From positions 2,232,001 through 2,296,000 of the forward strand of contig NZ_CP045309.1 in NCBI RefSeq assembly GCF_009671205.1: a stretch of 64,000 nt of DNA, given 5' to 3'. Below, piece after piece: positions 1 to 8,720 of the stretch. This DNA is from Micromonospora terminaliae (GTDB lineage Bacteria > Actinomycetota > Actinomycetes > Mycobacteriales > Micromonosporaceae). Both the position numbers and the translations under genes were made by a program. The first letter of the stretch is position 1. Each line of letters opens with the position of its first letter. The notes below the pieces were generated by a model that did no database searches, was not told where the DNA came from, and saw nothing but the letters and a program-made list of their open reading frames with translations.

Positions 1-690
1 TGGTGTTCTCCCAGGTCTTGATTCGCGCTGCCCCGTTAGTTGAGCGCAATAATTTCCACCCTGGCACATTTTGCCTCAGGCAACTGTCCTCCGGCTGGCC
101 TGACCCACACGCCCGGTCAGCGCGAGAAACCCCCGATCTTGGTGACCCGGTCGTCAGCCGTTGAGCCACCAACTTGTTCACGCCCCGGCCGCGGCGTCCC
201 CGGTGGCTCGGGTCGGTCCAACTGCCCGCTCCAGCTTGCGGGCAGCGGCTGTGGCCAGGAATGCGCGATGATGCCCCGGAGCTGTCGGGACAGCAGCGGC
301 ACGCCCCCCGACGCGGGGCGCCGCCAGCGGGTGGGTGCGGCGCATCCGGATGAAGACGGGCGCTGACCCCACGATCGGGGATGCTCAGGATCGAGACCCC
401 AGCGGCCCTGGTGCTTCTGACACATAAGTCCGGGTCGTTGAGTTGCCCGAGCTGCACGCCGCAGCGAGACCAGGTCCACCTCGGGGCCGTGCCGCGGCGG
501 TGAACCTGGTCGTCGCGAGGCCGAGTTCGGACCGCCGCTTCCGCCGAACGAGCAGCCGGAGATCCACGGCGTCCTCGTCGGTCCGCCGGTTCCTTGGGCC
601 GGCCTCGACGCCTGACTTCAGGGCGCTCGGGTCGTGCACGGGTTGGTTCGGGCGGATGGAGGCGCCTCGGATGGCCGCCCCGCTAGAAGA
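1..690. other. No gene recognised
   Basis: Short open frames exist on both strands, but none has a recognisable family, a convincing ribosome binding site or a consistent codon pattern. The sequence precedes the stop codon of the GH3 lipoprotein gene. It may contain gene remnants, but nothing can be named. Confidence 0.5.
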
Positions 691-1953
691 TCAGTGGAGA
701 CGGGCCCGTAGGTCGGCGATCCGATCCGCCGCTGCGATGAAGCCGGCGGTGTCGAGCTTGCCCCCGGTCTGCGCGTCGACCAGGGCGGCCGTGGCGGCTT
801 CGCCCTGACTGACATCACGGGCGGAGCACAGGATGAGATCCATGCCGGCGGTCGCGGCGGCGACCGCGCGCTGGCCGGTGCTGCCGTAGGCAGCCAGCGC
901 ACCGGCTTCCAGGGCATCGGTGACGGTTACTCCGGTGAACCCGATGCGACCGCGCAGTTCCTGCCTGACCACGGTCGGCGACAGGCCGGCCGGGCGGTTC
1001 GGGTCCAACGCCGGGTAGACGGCCCAGGACAGCATGACGAGGTCGACGCCGCTGGCGACGGCGGCCGGGTACGGGAACTCGTCGGTGCCGCGCATCGTGC
1101 CCAGCGACTGGGACAGGGTGACCGGCCGGGTGTCGGTGTTCTGTGCCGTTGCCGCCCGCCCGAGTCCGGGGAAGTGCTTGGCGGTGGCGGCCACGCCGGT
1201 GCGCTGCTGGGCGGTGATGAACGCCCGCCCCAGGTGCGCGACGGTGGAGGGGTCCGCGCTGTAGGAGCGCTGATACTGGTCGATGAAGTTGCCTGCAGTG
1301 GCATAGACGTCGAGAACCGGGGCGAGGTTGACGTTCATGCCGACCGCGGCGAGGGTGCGGCCGGCTCCGGTGCCTGCCGCGGTCGCCGCGGCCACCGGAT
1401 CGGCGGACTGGCCGATCCGCTTCGCCGACAGCGCGGGCGCCCCCGGTAGCCGCCGGATCAGGCCACCCTCCTGGTCGACCATCAGCAGCAGCGGCACGTG
1501 GACCGGGCTTTGCGCCTGGGCTCGTCGTAACTGGGCGATCACATTGCTGATCTGGGCGATGCTGGCGATGTTCTCCCCGAAGAAGATCACCCCGGCGGCC
1601 TCACCGGCGCGGATGATCCTCAACAGGCTCGCCGGTGGTGTCAACCCGGGATAGGAGTAGATGATCCGCTGCCCGGCCAGTTGCCGCCTGGTCAGGCCGG
1701 CCGACCTGGTCGGCGCCGGCACGGACGGTACCGGCGCGGGGGACGCGCCCGGGGCCGTCGTGGGCGGCGTGATCGACATGGACGGCGATGCCATCCGTCC
1801 ACCACCCGACCCACCAGACGCGGACCAGGTGGAGCGTGCCGCATCAGGGGCGGGCGGCCCCGGCGTGGGGGTGCGCGAGGACTGGCAGGCGACCATGGCA
1901 AGGCCGAGCGTCCCGGCCGCGAGTACGACGCGCACCTTCGCCGCTGGGTACAT
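691..1953 (-). CDS. Glycoside hydrolase family 3 lipoprotein (beta-N-acetylhexosaminidase-like)
   Basis: This is predicted to be a cell-surface hydrolase acting on N-acetylglucosaminyl (NagZ-type) linkages, probably in cell-wall turnover. The chosen ATG at 1953 is preceded by a GGGGAGGTGG ribosome binding site and gives a lipoprotein signal with lipobox MVAC (Cys23). A longer upstream extension lacks such a site. A Pro/Ser-rich linker leads into the GH3 barrel, with DQEGG near the substrate site, KHFPGLG near residue 258 and a candidate nucleophile Asp in VTVTDALEAG near residue 342. The usual NagZ D-S-H after KHFPG is replaced by N-T-D, so the acid/base mechanism may differ. About 420 aa suits a GH3 N-terminal-domain-only protein. 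Confidence 0.85.
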   Translation of the reverse strand: MYPAAKVRVVLAAGTLGLAMVACQSSRTPTPGPPAPDAARSTWSASGGSGGGRMASPSMSITPPTTAPGASPAPVPSVPAPTRSAGLTRRQLAGQRIIYSYPGLTPPASLLRIIRAGEAAGVIFFGENIASIAQISNVIAQLRRAQAQSPVHVPLLLMVDQEGGLIRRLPGAPALSAKRIGQSADPVAAATAAGTGAGRTLAAVGMNVNLAPVLDVYATAGNFIDQYQRSYSADPSTVAHLGRAFITAQQRTGVAATAKHFPGLGRAATAQNTDTRPVTLSQSLGTMRGTDEFPYPAAVASGVDLVMLSWAVYPALDPNRPAGLSPTVVRQELRGRIGFTGVTVTDALEAGALAAYGSTGQRAVAAATAGMDLILCSARDVSQGEAATAALVDAQTGGKLDTAGFIAAADRIADLRARLH

Positions 1954-2559
1954 GGCCACCTCCCCACAGCCCACACCGATCCCGGCGCGCCTGACAGGAA
2001 CCGGCAACCAGTCGACGGTGACCAGTCCGCGGTGTCCCGATCTCATCCGCCGGCGACGATGAACGGTGCATCCGCTCCCGCGGCGATCGCCAGCGATGCG
2101 CCTGCCGGTATGGGTGCCTCCCTGCGTCACCGGACCTCGTGCGGCGGCTCTATCAGCAGTATGTGCGCGACATTCGTCGGTGACTAGTCGCCCACATCAT
2201 CGCGCGACCGGCCATTGACTAACCTTCCCCCGGCTCCGGACTCTTTGGCGATGACGGCCCTCTGGCCTGCGATGATGGGGGCGAGCGGGCCTGCATCACC
2301 TTCCAGAGAAGACCGAAGAGGTCACCGCGCGGACCGCGTCGGTGCAGCTGTCGGCTGTACACCCGCCTCGGACGCGGTACCGGCGGCGCCGCGCGGTGGG
2401 CAGGCCGACCTCCAAACGTGGTGCGCCCTGGGATTACGTGGTGCGCGCACATGTCGTCGACCGCGCGCTGCGATCCGTCAGGGTCGCGCGGACTGCGCCG
2501 CCCGTTCGTGTCGAGGTGAGCGTGCCGCGATCTCGAGCGCCGGACACTAGATTCACTCC
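1954..2559. other. Intergenic, no gene recognised
   Basis: These 606 bases separate the divergent GH3 and SRPBCC genes. The GH3 ribosome binding site lies at the left edge and a promoter-like TAGATT at the right edge. The short open frames in between have no recognisable product. Confidence 0.5.
2548..2553 (+). promoter_or_regulatory. -10 box, candidate leaderless promoter
   Basis: TAGATT fits the actinobacterial TANNNT -10 pattern and ends 6 nt before the ATG of the SRPBCC gene. No Shine-Dalgarno is present, so transcription probably starts at the A of the start codon. Confidence 0.5.
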
Positions 2560-3018
2560 ATGTACTCGACCCAGGTATCCCAACTCATCAAGGCACCGCG
2601 CTCAGCCGTCTATCGGGCACTGCTGGACCCGGCCGCGGTCGCCAAGTGGCGCGTCCCAACCGGCATGAGCGGGCATGTTCATGAGTTCGACGCGCGCGAG
2701 GGTGGCAGGTTGCGCGTCTCGCTCACCTACGAGGCACCGGACAACACCGGCAAGTCGACAGCACACACCGACAGCTACCACGGCAACTTCGTCAAGATTG
2801 TGCCCGACCAGCAGGTGGTCGAGGTGATCGAGTTCGAGACCGACGATCCTACGTTGCGTGGCGCGATGACCATGATCACGACGCTCACCGACGTGGACGG
2901 TGGCACCGAAGTCGTCGTTGTGCATGACGGAATTCCCGACGCCATCCCGGCCGAAGACAACGAGATGGGTACGCGCATGGCCCTGGCGAACCTCGCCAGC
3001 CTCGTTGAACTCGGCTAG
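2560..3018 (+). CDS. SRPBCC / AHSA1-like domain protein
   Basis: This 152-aa single-domain protein belongs to the START-like (SRPBCC, AHSA1/polyketide cyclase) superfamily, which binds hydrophobic ligands in a deep cavity. The N-terminal helix pattern IKAPRSAVYRALLDP followed by a KW doublet is typical, as are the alternating beta strands and the long C-terminal helix ending in NLASLVELG. The ATG follows a TAGATT -10 box by 6 nt, which suggests a leaderless message. The ligand and role are unknown, and there is no operon partner: the nearest genes are divergent upstream or about 290 bp downstream. Confidence 0.8.
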   Translation: MYSTQVSQLIKAPRSAVYRALLDPAAVAKWRVPTGMSGHVHEFDAREGGRLRVSLTYEAPDNTGKSTAHTDSYHGNFVKIVPDQQVVEVIEFETDDPTLRGAMTMITTLTDVDGGTEVVVVHDGIPDAIPAEDNEMGTRMALANLASLVELG

Positions 3019-3307
3019 GGCCCGTGTCAAAGGCCCAGCCGGCCGGGGCGACGATGTGCCAAGCGCCTGGCCACCGAGGTTGGCGGGCAGGGACAGCTCC
3101 AGCTGCCCCGACCAGACGCCGGCAATGGCTCCGGCCACGGATGCACCACCACCATCACCCCGAGACCTACGCCGACTGCTCCGTCGCCGGCAGCCTTCTT
3201 GTCGACCAGCCGCTTGTCCCGCCGTGCTAACCAAGAGGCGTAGGCGCTGGCGCTGAACGGATCGGGTACTGCGGCTGGCCTACTTCCCGAAGGGCTGGTG
3301 GTACCAG

Positions 3308-4261
3308 GTGAGAGCAGTGGTGTACGACCGGTACGGGCCCCCGGATGGGTTGCGGATCGAGAACCTCCCCAAGCCTTCCCCTGCTGCCCGACAGGTGCTG
3401 GTCAAGGTTGCGGCGACCTCGGTGAATCTGAGCGATTGGGAGACTCTGCAAGGCTCGCCACTGTATTCGCGCATCGGTGGGCTGCGCTCCCCGGCACACC
3501 GGACCCTCGGCTCGGACATCGCCGGATGGGTCGACGCGGTGGGTCCCGCCGTCACTCGGTTTCGACCCGGTGACGAGGTGTACGGCGACAACCTCGTGCT
3601 CAAGGGCGGTTTCGCCGAGTACGCGATCGCGCCCGAATCGGTCCTGGCCCGCAAGCCCGCCGCCCTGACCTTCGCCGAGGCGTCGGCGATCCCGCAGGCG
3701 GGCGTGATCGCCCAGCAGGGCACCGCGGGCGCCGCAGCTGGCAGCCGGGTCCTTATCAACGGCGCCGGCGGGGGATCCGGCGCATTCGCGATCCAGCTAG
3801 CCAAACGACTCGGCGCTCAGGTAACCGGCGTCGACAACGCGAGCAAGCTCGACTTCATGTGGTCCGCCGGCGCGGATGAGGTGATCGACTACTGGAGCCG
3901 GGACTTCACCCGCAGCGGCCCGTACGATCTCATCCTCGATCTGGTCGCGCACCGATCGGTGTTCGCCTACCGCCGGGCACTGGCCCCCGGCGGCCGCTAC
4001 CGGTGCGTCGGCGGATCGGTCCCGGCGCTGCTGCGCGTCCTGACGATCGGCGCGGTGGCCGGCCGGCTCACCCACCGCCGGCTCGGCGTGCTCGCCGTCC
4101 GGGAAGGCCCGACCCACTTCGAACCGGTGGCCGATCTCTGCGTGGCGGGTGACCTCGTCATCCACATCGACCGGGCCTTCACGCTCGACGAGACGCCCGA
4201 GGCGTTGGCCCACGTGGGTAAGGGACGCGCCCTTGGAAAGGTCGTCGTGAACGTCAACTGA
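3308..4261 (+). CDS. MDR-superfamily quinone oxidoreductase-like protein
   Basis: This 317-aa NAD(P)H-dependent reductase of the zinc-independent medium-chain dehydrogenase/reductase type probably acts on quinones or activated alkenes. The N-terminal half carries the GroES-like fold with the D-x-A-G-x-V segment, then a proline break and a Rossmann nucleotide-binding motif GAGGGSGAFAIQLAKRLGA near residues 150-170. The C-terminal segment ending in GKGRALGKVVVNVN is typical. The start is GTG at 3308 with only a weak upstream GGCTGGTGG. Structural zinc cysteines are absent. It is more distantly related to the three MDR genes at 41.6-47.8 kb and stands alone on its strand. Confidence 0.85.
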   Translation: MRAVVYDRYGPPDGLRIENLPKPSPAARQVLVKVAATSVNLSDWETLQGSPLYSRIGGLRSPAHRTLGSDIAGWVDAVGPAVTRFRPGDEVYGDNLVLKGGFAEYAIAPESVLARKPAALTFAEASAIPQAGVIAQQGTAGAAAGSRVLINGAGGGSGAFAIQLAKRLGAQVTGVDNASKLDFMWSAGADEVIDYWSRDFTRSGPYDLILDLVAHRSVFAYRRALAPGGRYRCVGGSVPALLRVLTIGAVAGRLTHRRLGVLAVREGPTHFEPVADLCVAGDLVIHIDRAFTLDETPEALAHVGKGRALGKVVVNVN

Positions 4262-4359
4262 CCAGCGACCGCAGATTCACCGCGGCCGGTGGAGTCGACG
4301 GGCGTTAAGGCGCCGAGCGGGCGCCCGGCGCGGTCGCTGCTCTGCAATGCTCTTGTACC

Positions 4360-4791
4360 GTGACTTCTTTTCGCCGCTTGGTGACTTCAGGATCACCGCT
4401 GGAACCGGAGATCGGCTTCTCACGCGCCGTGCGGATAGGGCGGTACGTATCCGTGGCCGGCACCGCGCCGATCGCGGACGACGGTGCCACGGCCGGTCCG
4501 GGAGATGTGTACGCGCAATCCGTGCGTTGCCTGGACATCGCCGAGCAAGCGCTGCGCGAGGCCGGCGCAACGCTGGCAGACGTCATCAGAACCAGGGTCA
4601 TGCTTGTTGACATCGCCCGTTGGCGAGAGGCGGCGCGCGCACATGGCGAACGGTTCTCTCAGGTGCGACCGGCGTGTACCTTTGTAGAAGTATCGCGTTT
4701 CATCAATCCAGAGTGGTTGGTGGAGTTCGAGGTCGACGCCGTCGTCGCAACAACCGACCCGGGAGACTCCGTTACTCACGAAGGACCGTGA
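4360..4791 (+). CDS. RidA / YjgF-YER057c family protein
   Basis: This protein of about 143 aa belongs to the RidA family. Such proteins typically hydrolyse reactive enamine/imine intermediates or act in amine catabolism. Landmarks are the SGSPLEPEIGFSRAVRIG start, the central GPGDVYAQS segment with A-L-R-E-A-G helices, and R-T-R-V-M-L-V-D-I before the C-terminal PACTFVEVSRF. The catalytic-type Arg of the VIRTRVML segment and a Glu in the FVEVS segment are present. GTG at 4360 gives the usual length. The gene follows the MDR reductase by about 100 bp on the same strand and may be co-transcribed. Confidence 0.82.
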   Translation: MTSFRRLVTSGSPLEPEIGFSRAVRIGRYVSVAGTAPIADDGATAGPGDVYAQSVRCLDIAEQALREAGATLADVIRTRVMLVDIARWREAARAHGERFSQVRPACTFVEVSRFINPEWLVEFEVDAVVATTDPGDSVTHEGP

Positions 4792-4848
4792 GGCGGTCGT
4801 GCGGATTGGTGTCTCGAATCGTGTCGCGCCAGCATCCTGATGTGCCGC

Positions 4849-4953
4849 CTAGCGCTCGTCACGCAAGGTAACCAGTTCACGGTGCACCACTGTCGGGTCG
4901 GCGCGCACCATCGCCAGTTCCTCGGCCGACAATCTGCGTCCGATCAACACCAT
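4849..4953 (-). pseudogene. Truncated N-terminal fragment, possibly DUF1877-like
   Basis: An ATG at 4953 opens a 34-codon frame reading MVLIGRRLSAEELAMVRADP and ending at a stop. It resembles the beginning of small actinobacterial DUF1877-type proteins but lacks the rest of the domain. The remainder of the 4792-5146 gap shows nothing recognisable. I treat it as a gene remnant with low confidence; it could be a chance frame. Confidence 0.25.
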
Positions 4954-5146
4954 GCCCACGCAGCGGTCCTCTTCCCGTCGGGGGTGTGCCGTTCCGCGCT
5001 CACCGTTTTCGTGACGCGGACCGTGCCGCAACCGGCTCTCCGCCGGGGTCCGGCTGTCCTGCTGGGCTTCGTTCTCAGGGTTGCAGAATGCGGAGCGGGC
5101 CGGCCGGGACCGGCGGGTGGCCGTCCCGACCGGCCGTCGACTCAGC

Positions 5147-6016
5147 TCACCTGCTCAGGAGTGGTTGCCAGCCGCCGCGGTAGCGCAGGCCGCCAGGTTG
5201 CAGCCGGATCTGGTCGTGCACTGTTCCGGAGACCCGCTCGGTTCGTATCGCCTCGGGCCGGTCCACCACGACGCAGACGTCCTCGCCGGGCCACCACCAG
5301 CCGCAGGAGCGAGCCAGATCGGCCCAGGCGTTGAGGTGTTCGGCCTCGTCCGGCCCGTACCGGGCAAGGCCGAGCCGGTGCAGCACGTCGTAGTAGGCGA
5401 TCCAGGAGGCGTCCTGCTGCCCGTACCAGCACACGGGTACCGGGCCGTCACCCGCGAGCGCCGCACGCACGGGCAGGTAGTACCCGTGTGCGAGGCTGCG
5501 GTGCAATGCCGTGCGTACGCCCTGGTGCAGCACGACAGCGAGCGGGACGCCGCTGTCGAGCCCCTGCAGAGGCGCCAGTTCGGGCCATGGCTCCTTGGTC
5601 TTGCTCGTACGCACGGGTGACAGCTCGGGATCGCTGTAAGTGACACCCGCACTCAGCGCGCCGCGCAACCGGGAGGCGATCATGGCGATGTCGCTTGCCA
5701 GCGGTGGCATCCCGCGCGGCCGCGGATCCCGGATGCACTCGTAGAGCTGATCGAGGGTGGGCCAGCCGGTGATCAGGGGGCGCGCCTTGTCGGGCGAGTC
5801 GACCCATTCGAACCGGGGTCGCGGCCGAGACGCTCTGGCGTAAATGGCGGTCAGGACGCGCTCGGCGGTCGACTTGTCGGCCGGCTGCGTGGACAGGGCG
5901 TGGTCGAGCCATTCCTGGCGGATCGGGATGGCCTGCTGCCACAGGTCGTGAGGCTTGCCGCTGCGACCGGCCTGGGAAGATGTCGCGGCGTCGTTGCGCC
6001 GCGCGGGGGCGCTCAT
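5147..6016 (-). CDS. Conserved hypothetical protein, DUF6745-like
   Basis: The 289-aa product has no signal peptide or membrane segment. The C-terminal part carries an aromatic-rich stretch, Y-Y-D-V-L-H-R-L-G, then LARSCGWWWPGEDVCVVVDR and a P-E-A-I-R-T-E-R segment. I recall this kind of pattern from actinobacterial DUF6745-type proteins of unknown function. The N-terminal half is helical and charged, starting with a polar, probably disordered tail. The ATG at 6016 has no strong ribosome binding site. Codon use is normal for the window and the gene is isolated. I assign no function. Confidence 0.6.
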   Translation of the reverse strand: MSAPARRNDAATSSQAGRSGKPHDLWQQAIPIRQEWLDHALSTQPADKSTAERVLTAIYARASRPRPRFEWVDSPDKARPLITGWPTLDQLYECIRDPRPRGMPPLASDIAMIASRLRGALSAGVTYSDPELSPVRTSKTKEPWPELAPLQGLDSGVPLAVVLHQGVRTALHRSLAHGYYLPVRAALAGDGPVPVCWYGQQDASWIAYYDVLHRLGLARYGPDEAEHLNAWADLARSCGWWWPGEDVCVVVDRPEAIRTERVSGTVHDQIRLQPGGLRYRGGWQPLLSR

Positions 6017-6343
6017 CGCGCCAGGGCGTCGCCGCCCTTCCGGTACGAGATCATGGAACGACTATGGCCCTCACCGCGGCACCGGCGCAAGGCAGTTCTC
6101 CAGCTGCAGCGCCTCACTAGCGGCGTGACAGGACGCCGAGGCGCTGGTCACTGGTCGTCGACCGATCCCGATCGCTTTCGAGAGCAAGCGGGCGAGAACC
6201 ACGTCCCGCTGACCGACCCCGGACATCACCGACAGCACAGAGGTGGCCCGGCTCCGGCGGGATCCTGACGCGGGCTCCTACGGCCCGGTTTGGCGCGCGC
6301 CGCGGTAGGGAAGGTTCGCGGTCACTTCGATGAAGGAGGCTGT
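6017..6343. other. Intergenic, no gene recognised
   Basis: This stretch lies between the DUF6745-like gene and a small coupled ORF pair. No family is recognisable in any frame. The right edge carries a strong AAGGAGG ribosome binding site for the small ORF at 6344. Confidence 0.5.
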
Positions 6344-6442
6344 ATGGAGACGTCCGCTAGCGTCGGGCGCAGTTACCGACAGTCGACACGCCTATGCGGG
6401 GCTGCGCCCGTTGCAGCGCCGACCGCGAGGGGGCGAGCCTGA
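6344..6442 (+). CDS. Small ORF (32 aa) coupled to a membrane peptide gene
   Basis: An ATG 5 nt after a strong AAGGAGG site opens a 32-codon frame that begins METSASVGRSYRQ and is basic and Ala-rich toward its end. Its stop overlaps the next start as TGATG, the arrangement of translational coupling. It has no recognised family. The strong ribosome binding site and exact overlap favour translation; the peptide may act mainly as a leader for the downstream membrane protein. Confidence 0.4.
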   Translation: METSASVGRSYRQSTRLCGAAPVAAPTARGRA

Positions 6443-6609
6443 TGGCTCGCGTCGGTCGCTACGGAATCCCAGGGTTCGTGTGGTTCCTGATCTGGCTCGT
6501 CGTCTGCATCTTGATCGTCATCCTGTTGGCAATGGTCATTCACCACTTCGGAGGCGCCTCGCTCTCGCTCAAGCTCGGCCACTTCTACCTGAACATCGGG
6601 GTCACCTGA
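6442..6609 (+). CDS. Small single-pass membrane protein (55 aa)
   Basis: The product has a short basic N-terminus (MARVGRYG) and one strongly hydrophobic helix of about 25 residues around positions 12-36, followed by a short polar tail. Topology is probably N-in. The ATG at 6442 follows a GAGGGGGCGAG purine stretch and overlaps the stop of the preceding 32-codon ORF. No family is recognised. The message may end at the perfect inverted repeat at 6655-6683. Confidence 0.6.
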   Translation: MARVGRYGIPGFVWFLIWLVVCILIVILLAMVIHHFGGASLSLKLGHFYLNIGVT

Positions 6610-6654
6610 CCTGCCGCGTCGTCGACACTTCGGCGCCGGTATTGCACAAGCCGG

Positions 6655-6683
6655 GTTGGCCGTCACCGCCGGTGACGGCCAAC
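6655..6683. promoter_or_regulatory. Perfect 13-bp inverted repeat before arsR-type gene
   Basis: GTTGGCCGTCACC and its exact reverse complement are separated by GCC. There is no T-tract. The repeat may be a terminator for the small membrane protein gene, or an operator, because its arms end in the same TTGGC core that recurs before the ArsR-type gene. Confidence 0.6.
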
Positions 6684-6705
6684 ACCGCTTGGAAGCGAGC
6701 ATGGG

Positions 6706-6738
6706 TTGGCAAAGAAGTGTTGGCCAAGATATGTTGGC
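6706..6738 (+). promoter_or_regulatory. Triple TTGGC direct repeats with -10 box
   Basis: TTGGC occurs at 6706, 6720 and 6734, exactly 14 bp apart, and the first two 14-bp units match at 11 of 14 positions. The third overlaps TATGTT (6730-6735), a TANNNT -10 box 6 nt before the ATG at 6742. This suggests a leaderless promoter covered by an autoregulatory operator. Confidence 0.5.
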
Positions 6739-6741
6739 TAC

Positions 6742-7317
6742 ATGTCGTCCGGTCAGAAGAAGCAACTCACCGATCCGCAGGCGCTGCGGGCGCTCGCCCA
6801 TCCCATCCGGCTCAAGCTTCTCGAACTGCTCACTGTCGACGGTCCGGCCTCCGGGCGACAGCTGGCCGACCGGACCGGCGAGTCCACGGCATCCATCAGC
6901 TATCACATCGGCCAGCTGGCCAAGTGGGACCTTGTCGAGCCCGCACCCGAACTGGCTGAGGGACGCGAACGGCCATGGCGAGCAACCAGCCGAGGGATCA
7001 CCTGGTCAGCGACCGGTGACGGCTCGCCGGAGTTCGTCGCCGCCTCCCGGGCGCTGCGAGAGCAGTTCATCGCCCAGCGGCTCGCCGCCCTCGACGCCTA
7101 CCAACGCCACCAGGCGGACTTCGACACCGCCTGGCAGGAAGCGGCCTGGGTCGGCGAAGACATCGGCTACCTCGACCCCGACGAGCTGGTCGAAGTAACT
7201 GAGCGCATCAAAGCCCTCATCGGCGAGTACACCGCCACCACACGGCCTCGCACGGCGAACGCCCGCCGCGTCGCCTTCTTCGGCTACGCCGTCCCCACGC
7301 CCGACGGTCCGAGCTGA
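6742..7317 (+). CDS. ArsR-family helix-turn-helix regulator
   Basis: This winged-helix repressor-like protein of about 191 aa probably controls the adjacent MFS gene. The N-terminal DNA-binding domain contains LRALAHPIRLKLLELL and a recognition region TGESTASISYHIGQLAKW, as in ArsR/SmtB proteins lacking a metal motif. The rest is helical and probably forms the dimer and sensing region. The ATG at 6742 is preferred over an upstream ATG at 6706 because TATGTT lies 6 nt before it and homology starts there. Its TGA overlaps the ATG of the MFS gene by one base, so the two are translationally coupled. Confidence 0.85.
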   Translation: MSSGQKKQLTDPQALRALAHPIRLKLLELLTVDGPASGRQLADRTGESTASISYHIGQLAKWDLVEPAPELAEGRERPWRATSRGITWSATGDGSPEFVAASRALREQFIAQRLAALDAYQRHQADFDTAWQEAAWVGEDIGYLDPDELVEVTERIKALIGEYTATTRPRTANARRVAFFGYAVPTPDGPS

Positions 7318-8630
7318 TGCTGCGCACACCAGGACTGCTCGCCCTGTTCGTCGCGAAGTTGTTGTCCACCTTCGGCTCCTGGCTCACCCTCCTGGCGCTG
7401 CCGTGGTTCGTTCTGGTGACCACCGGTTCGCCGGTGAAGATGAGCGCGGTCCTGGCCGCAGAGTTTCTTGGGGTCGTGACCCTGGGCCTGCCCAGCGGCA
7501 GGGTCGTGGCCCGGCTGGGCGTGCGGCGCACCATGCTGATCTGCGACGCGGCGCGCGTACCGTTGATGGCGCTGATTCCGCTGCTGCATCAGGCGGGATG
7601 GCTGAGCCTGCCGGCCCTGCTGGTGGTCTCGTTCAGTCTCGGTGTGTTCACTGCCCCTTATGTCTCCTCGCAGCGGCTGATCCTGGCCGACCTCCTCGGC
7701 CCGACGCGGGGCACCGACGAGAAACTTCTCGCCCGGGCCAACAGCCTGATCGACGGTGCGACCCGGGTCGCGGCCCTCGCCGGACCCGCCCTGGGCGGCC
7801 TACTCATCGCCCTGCTCGGGCCGGCCCAGGTCCTCTGGATCGACGCCGGCACCTACCTCATCTCCTACCTCATCCTGGCCTTCTTCGTCCGGCCGCCCGC
7901 TCCTGTCGTGGCCGATACGAACAGGGCGTCTCCTCGTGCGAGCGACGAGCGGGCTGCCACGTTCGCGGGCCTACGCCACGCGCTGCGCCATCGAGCACTT
8001 CGGCTCTTCGTGCTCGCCCTGACGTTGGTGACCACCTCGGTCCCCGCCGTGTTCATCTGCCTGCAAGTGCTGGTCATGGATGAGCTGGGAGGCGATCCTC
8101 GAACGCTGGGCCTACTCACCGGGGCAAACGGCGCCGGCCTCGCCATCGGCAGCCTGGTGGCCGTCGCTGGCCTCGGGCGGATGAACAACACCGCCCTCAC
8201 CGGAGCCGCCATGCTGCAGTGCGCCCCGCTGTGGCTGCTACTCGTCGATCACGCCCTCGCGGTGGCCGGCGGACTGTTTCTGGTCGGACTGGCCACGCCG
8301 TTGCTAGCCGCAACTGTCAACACCCGCGTCACCCTACGCACCCCGGCACCTATCCGACCTCACGTGATGACCGCAGTGACAACCACCGAAAACCTGGCCG
8401 CATTCGTCGGATACACCGCCGCCGGACCGGCGTTGCAACTCAGCGGGCTGCGCACCGTCCTCGCCGTCATCGCAACCCTGGCCGCCCTCGGCGCGATCAC
8501 CTTCGCCATGGCCCTACGCGCCGACGACTCGCCACCGGCCTTGCCGAATCAGCGCCCCCGGGAGCCCAGACGACACCGTCGCACCCCGGCGATCCACGAA
8601 CCCGCGACCGGGACGGAACGCAATCCATGA
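7317..8630 (+). CDS. MFS transporter (drug-efflux type)
   Basis: This inner-membrane secondary transporter has about 12 helices across 437 aa and ends in a basic, Pro/Arg-rich cytoplasmic tail. The N-terminal LLALFVAKLLSTFGSWLTL helix and the loop motif LPSGRVVARLGVRRTM between helices 2 and 3 (MFS signature A) are visible. It resembles MFS_3/enterobactin-exporter-like efflux pumps. The start codon overlaps the ArsR-type stop, so the regulator and pump form an operon, probably induced by the pump substrate. The substrate is unknown. Confidence 0.85.
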   Translation: MLRTPGLLALFVAKLLSTFGSWLTLLALPWFVLVTTGSPVKMSAVLAAEFLGVVTLGLPSGRVVARLGVRRTMLICDAARVPLMALIPLLHQAGWLSLPALLVVSFSLGVFTAPYVSSQRLILADLLGPTRGTDEKLLARANSLIDGATRVAALAGPALGGLLIALLGPAQVLWIDAGTYLISYLILAFFVRPPAPVVADTNRASPRASDERAATFAGLRHALRHRALRLFVLALTLVTTSVPAVFICLQVLVMDELGGDPRTLGLLTGANGAGLAIGSLVAVAGLGRMNNTALTGAAMLQCAPLWLLLVDHALAVAGGLFLVGLATPLLAATVNTRVTLRTPAPIRPHVMTAVTTTENLAAFVGYTAAGPALQLSGLRTVLAVIATLAALGAITFAMALRADDSPPALPNQRPREPRRHRRTPAIHEPATGTERNP

Positions 8631-8720
8631 CCCGGCACGACGCCCGCACCTGCGAGGGTAGTGGTTCGCGTCGCCGCAGGTCCCTTGCCGTAACGGCGTA
8701 TGCCCGTCAATCGATCGGTG

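Noticed and set aside
3019..3307. Possible small gene with a His-rich stretch (HHHHH)
   Set aside because: The frame lacks a ribosome binding site and homology, and the His run is a product of a CAC/CAT repeat in non-coding sequence.
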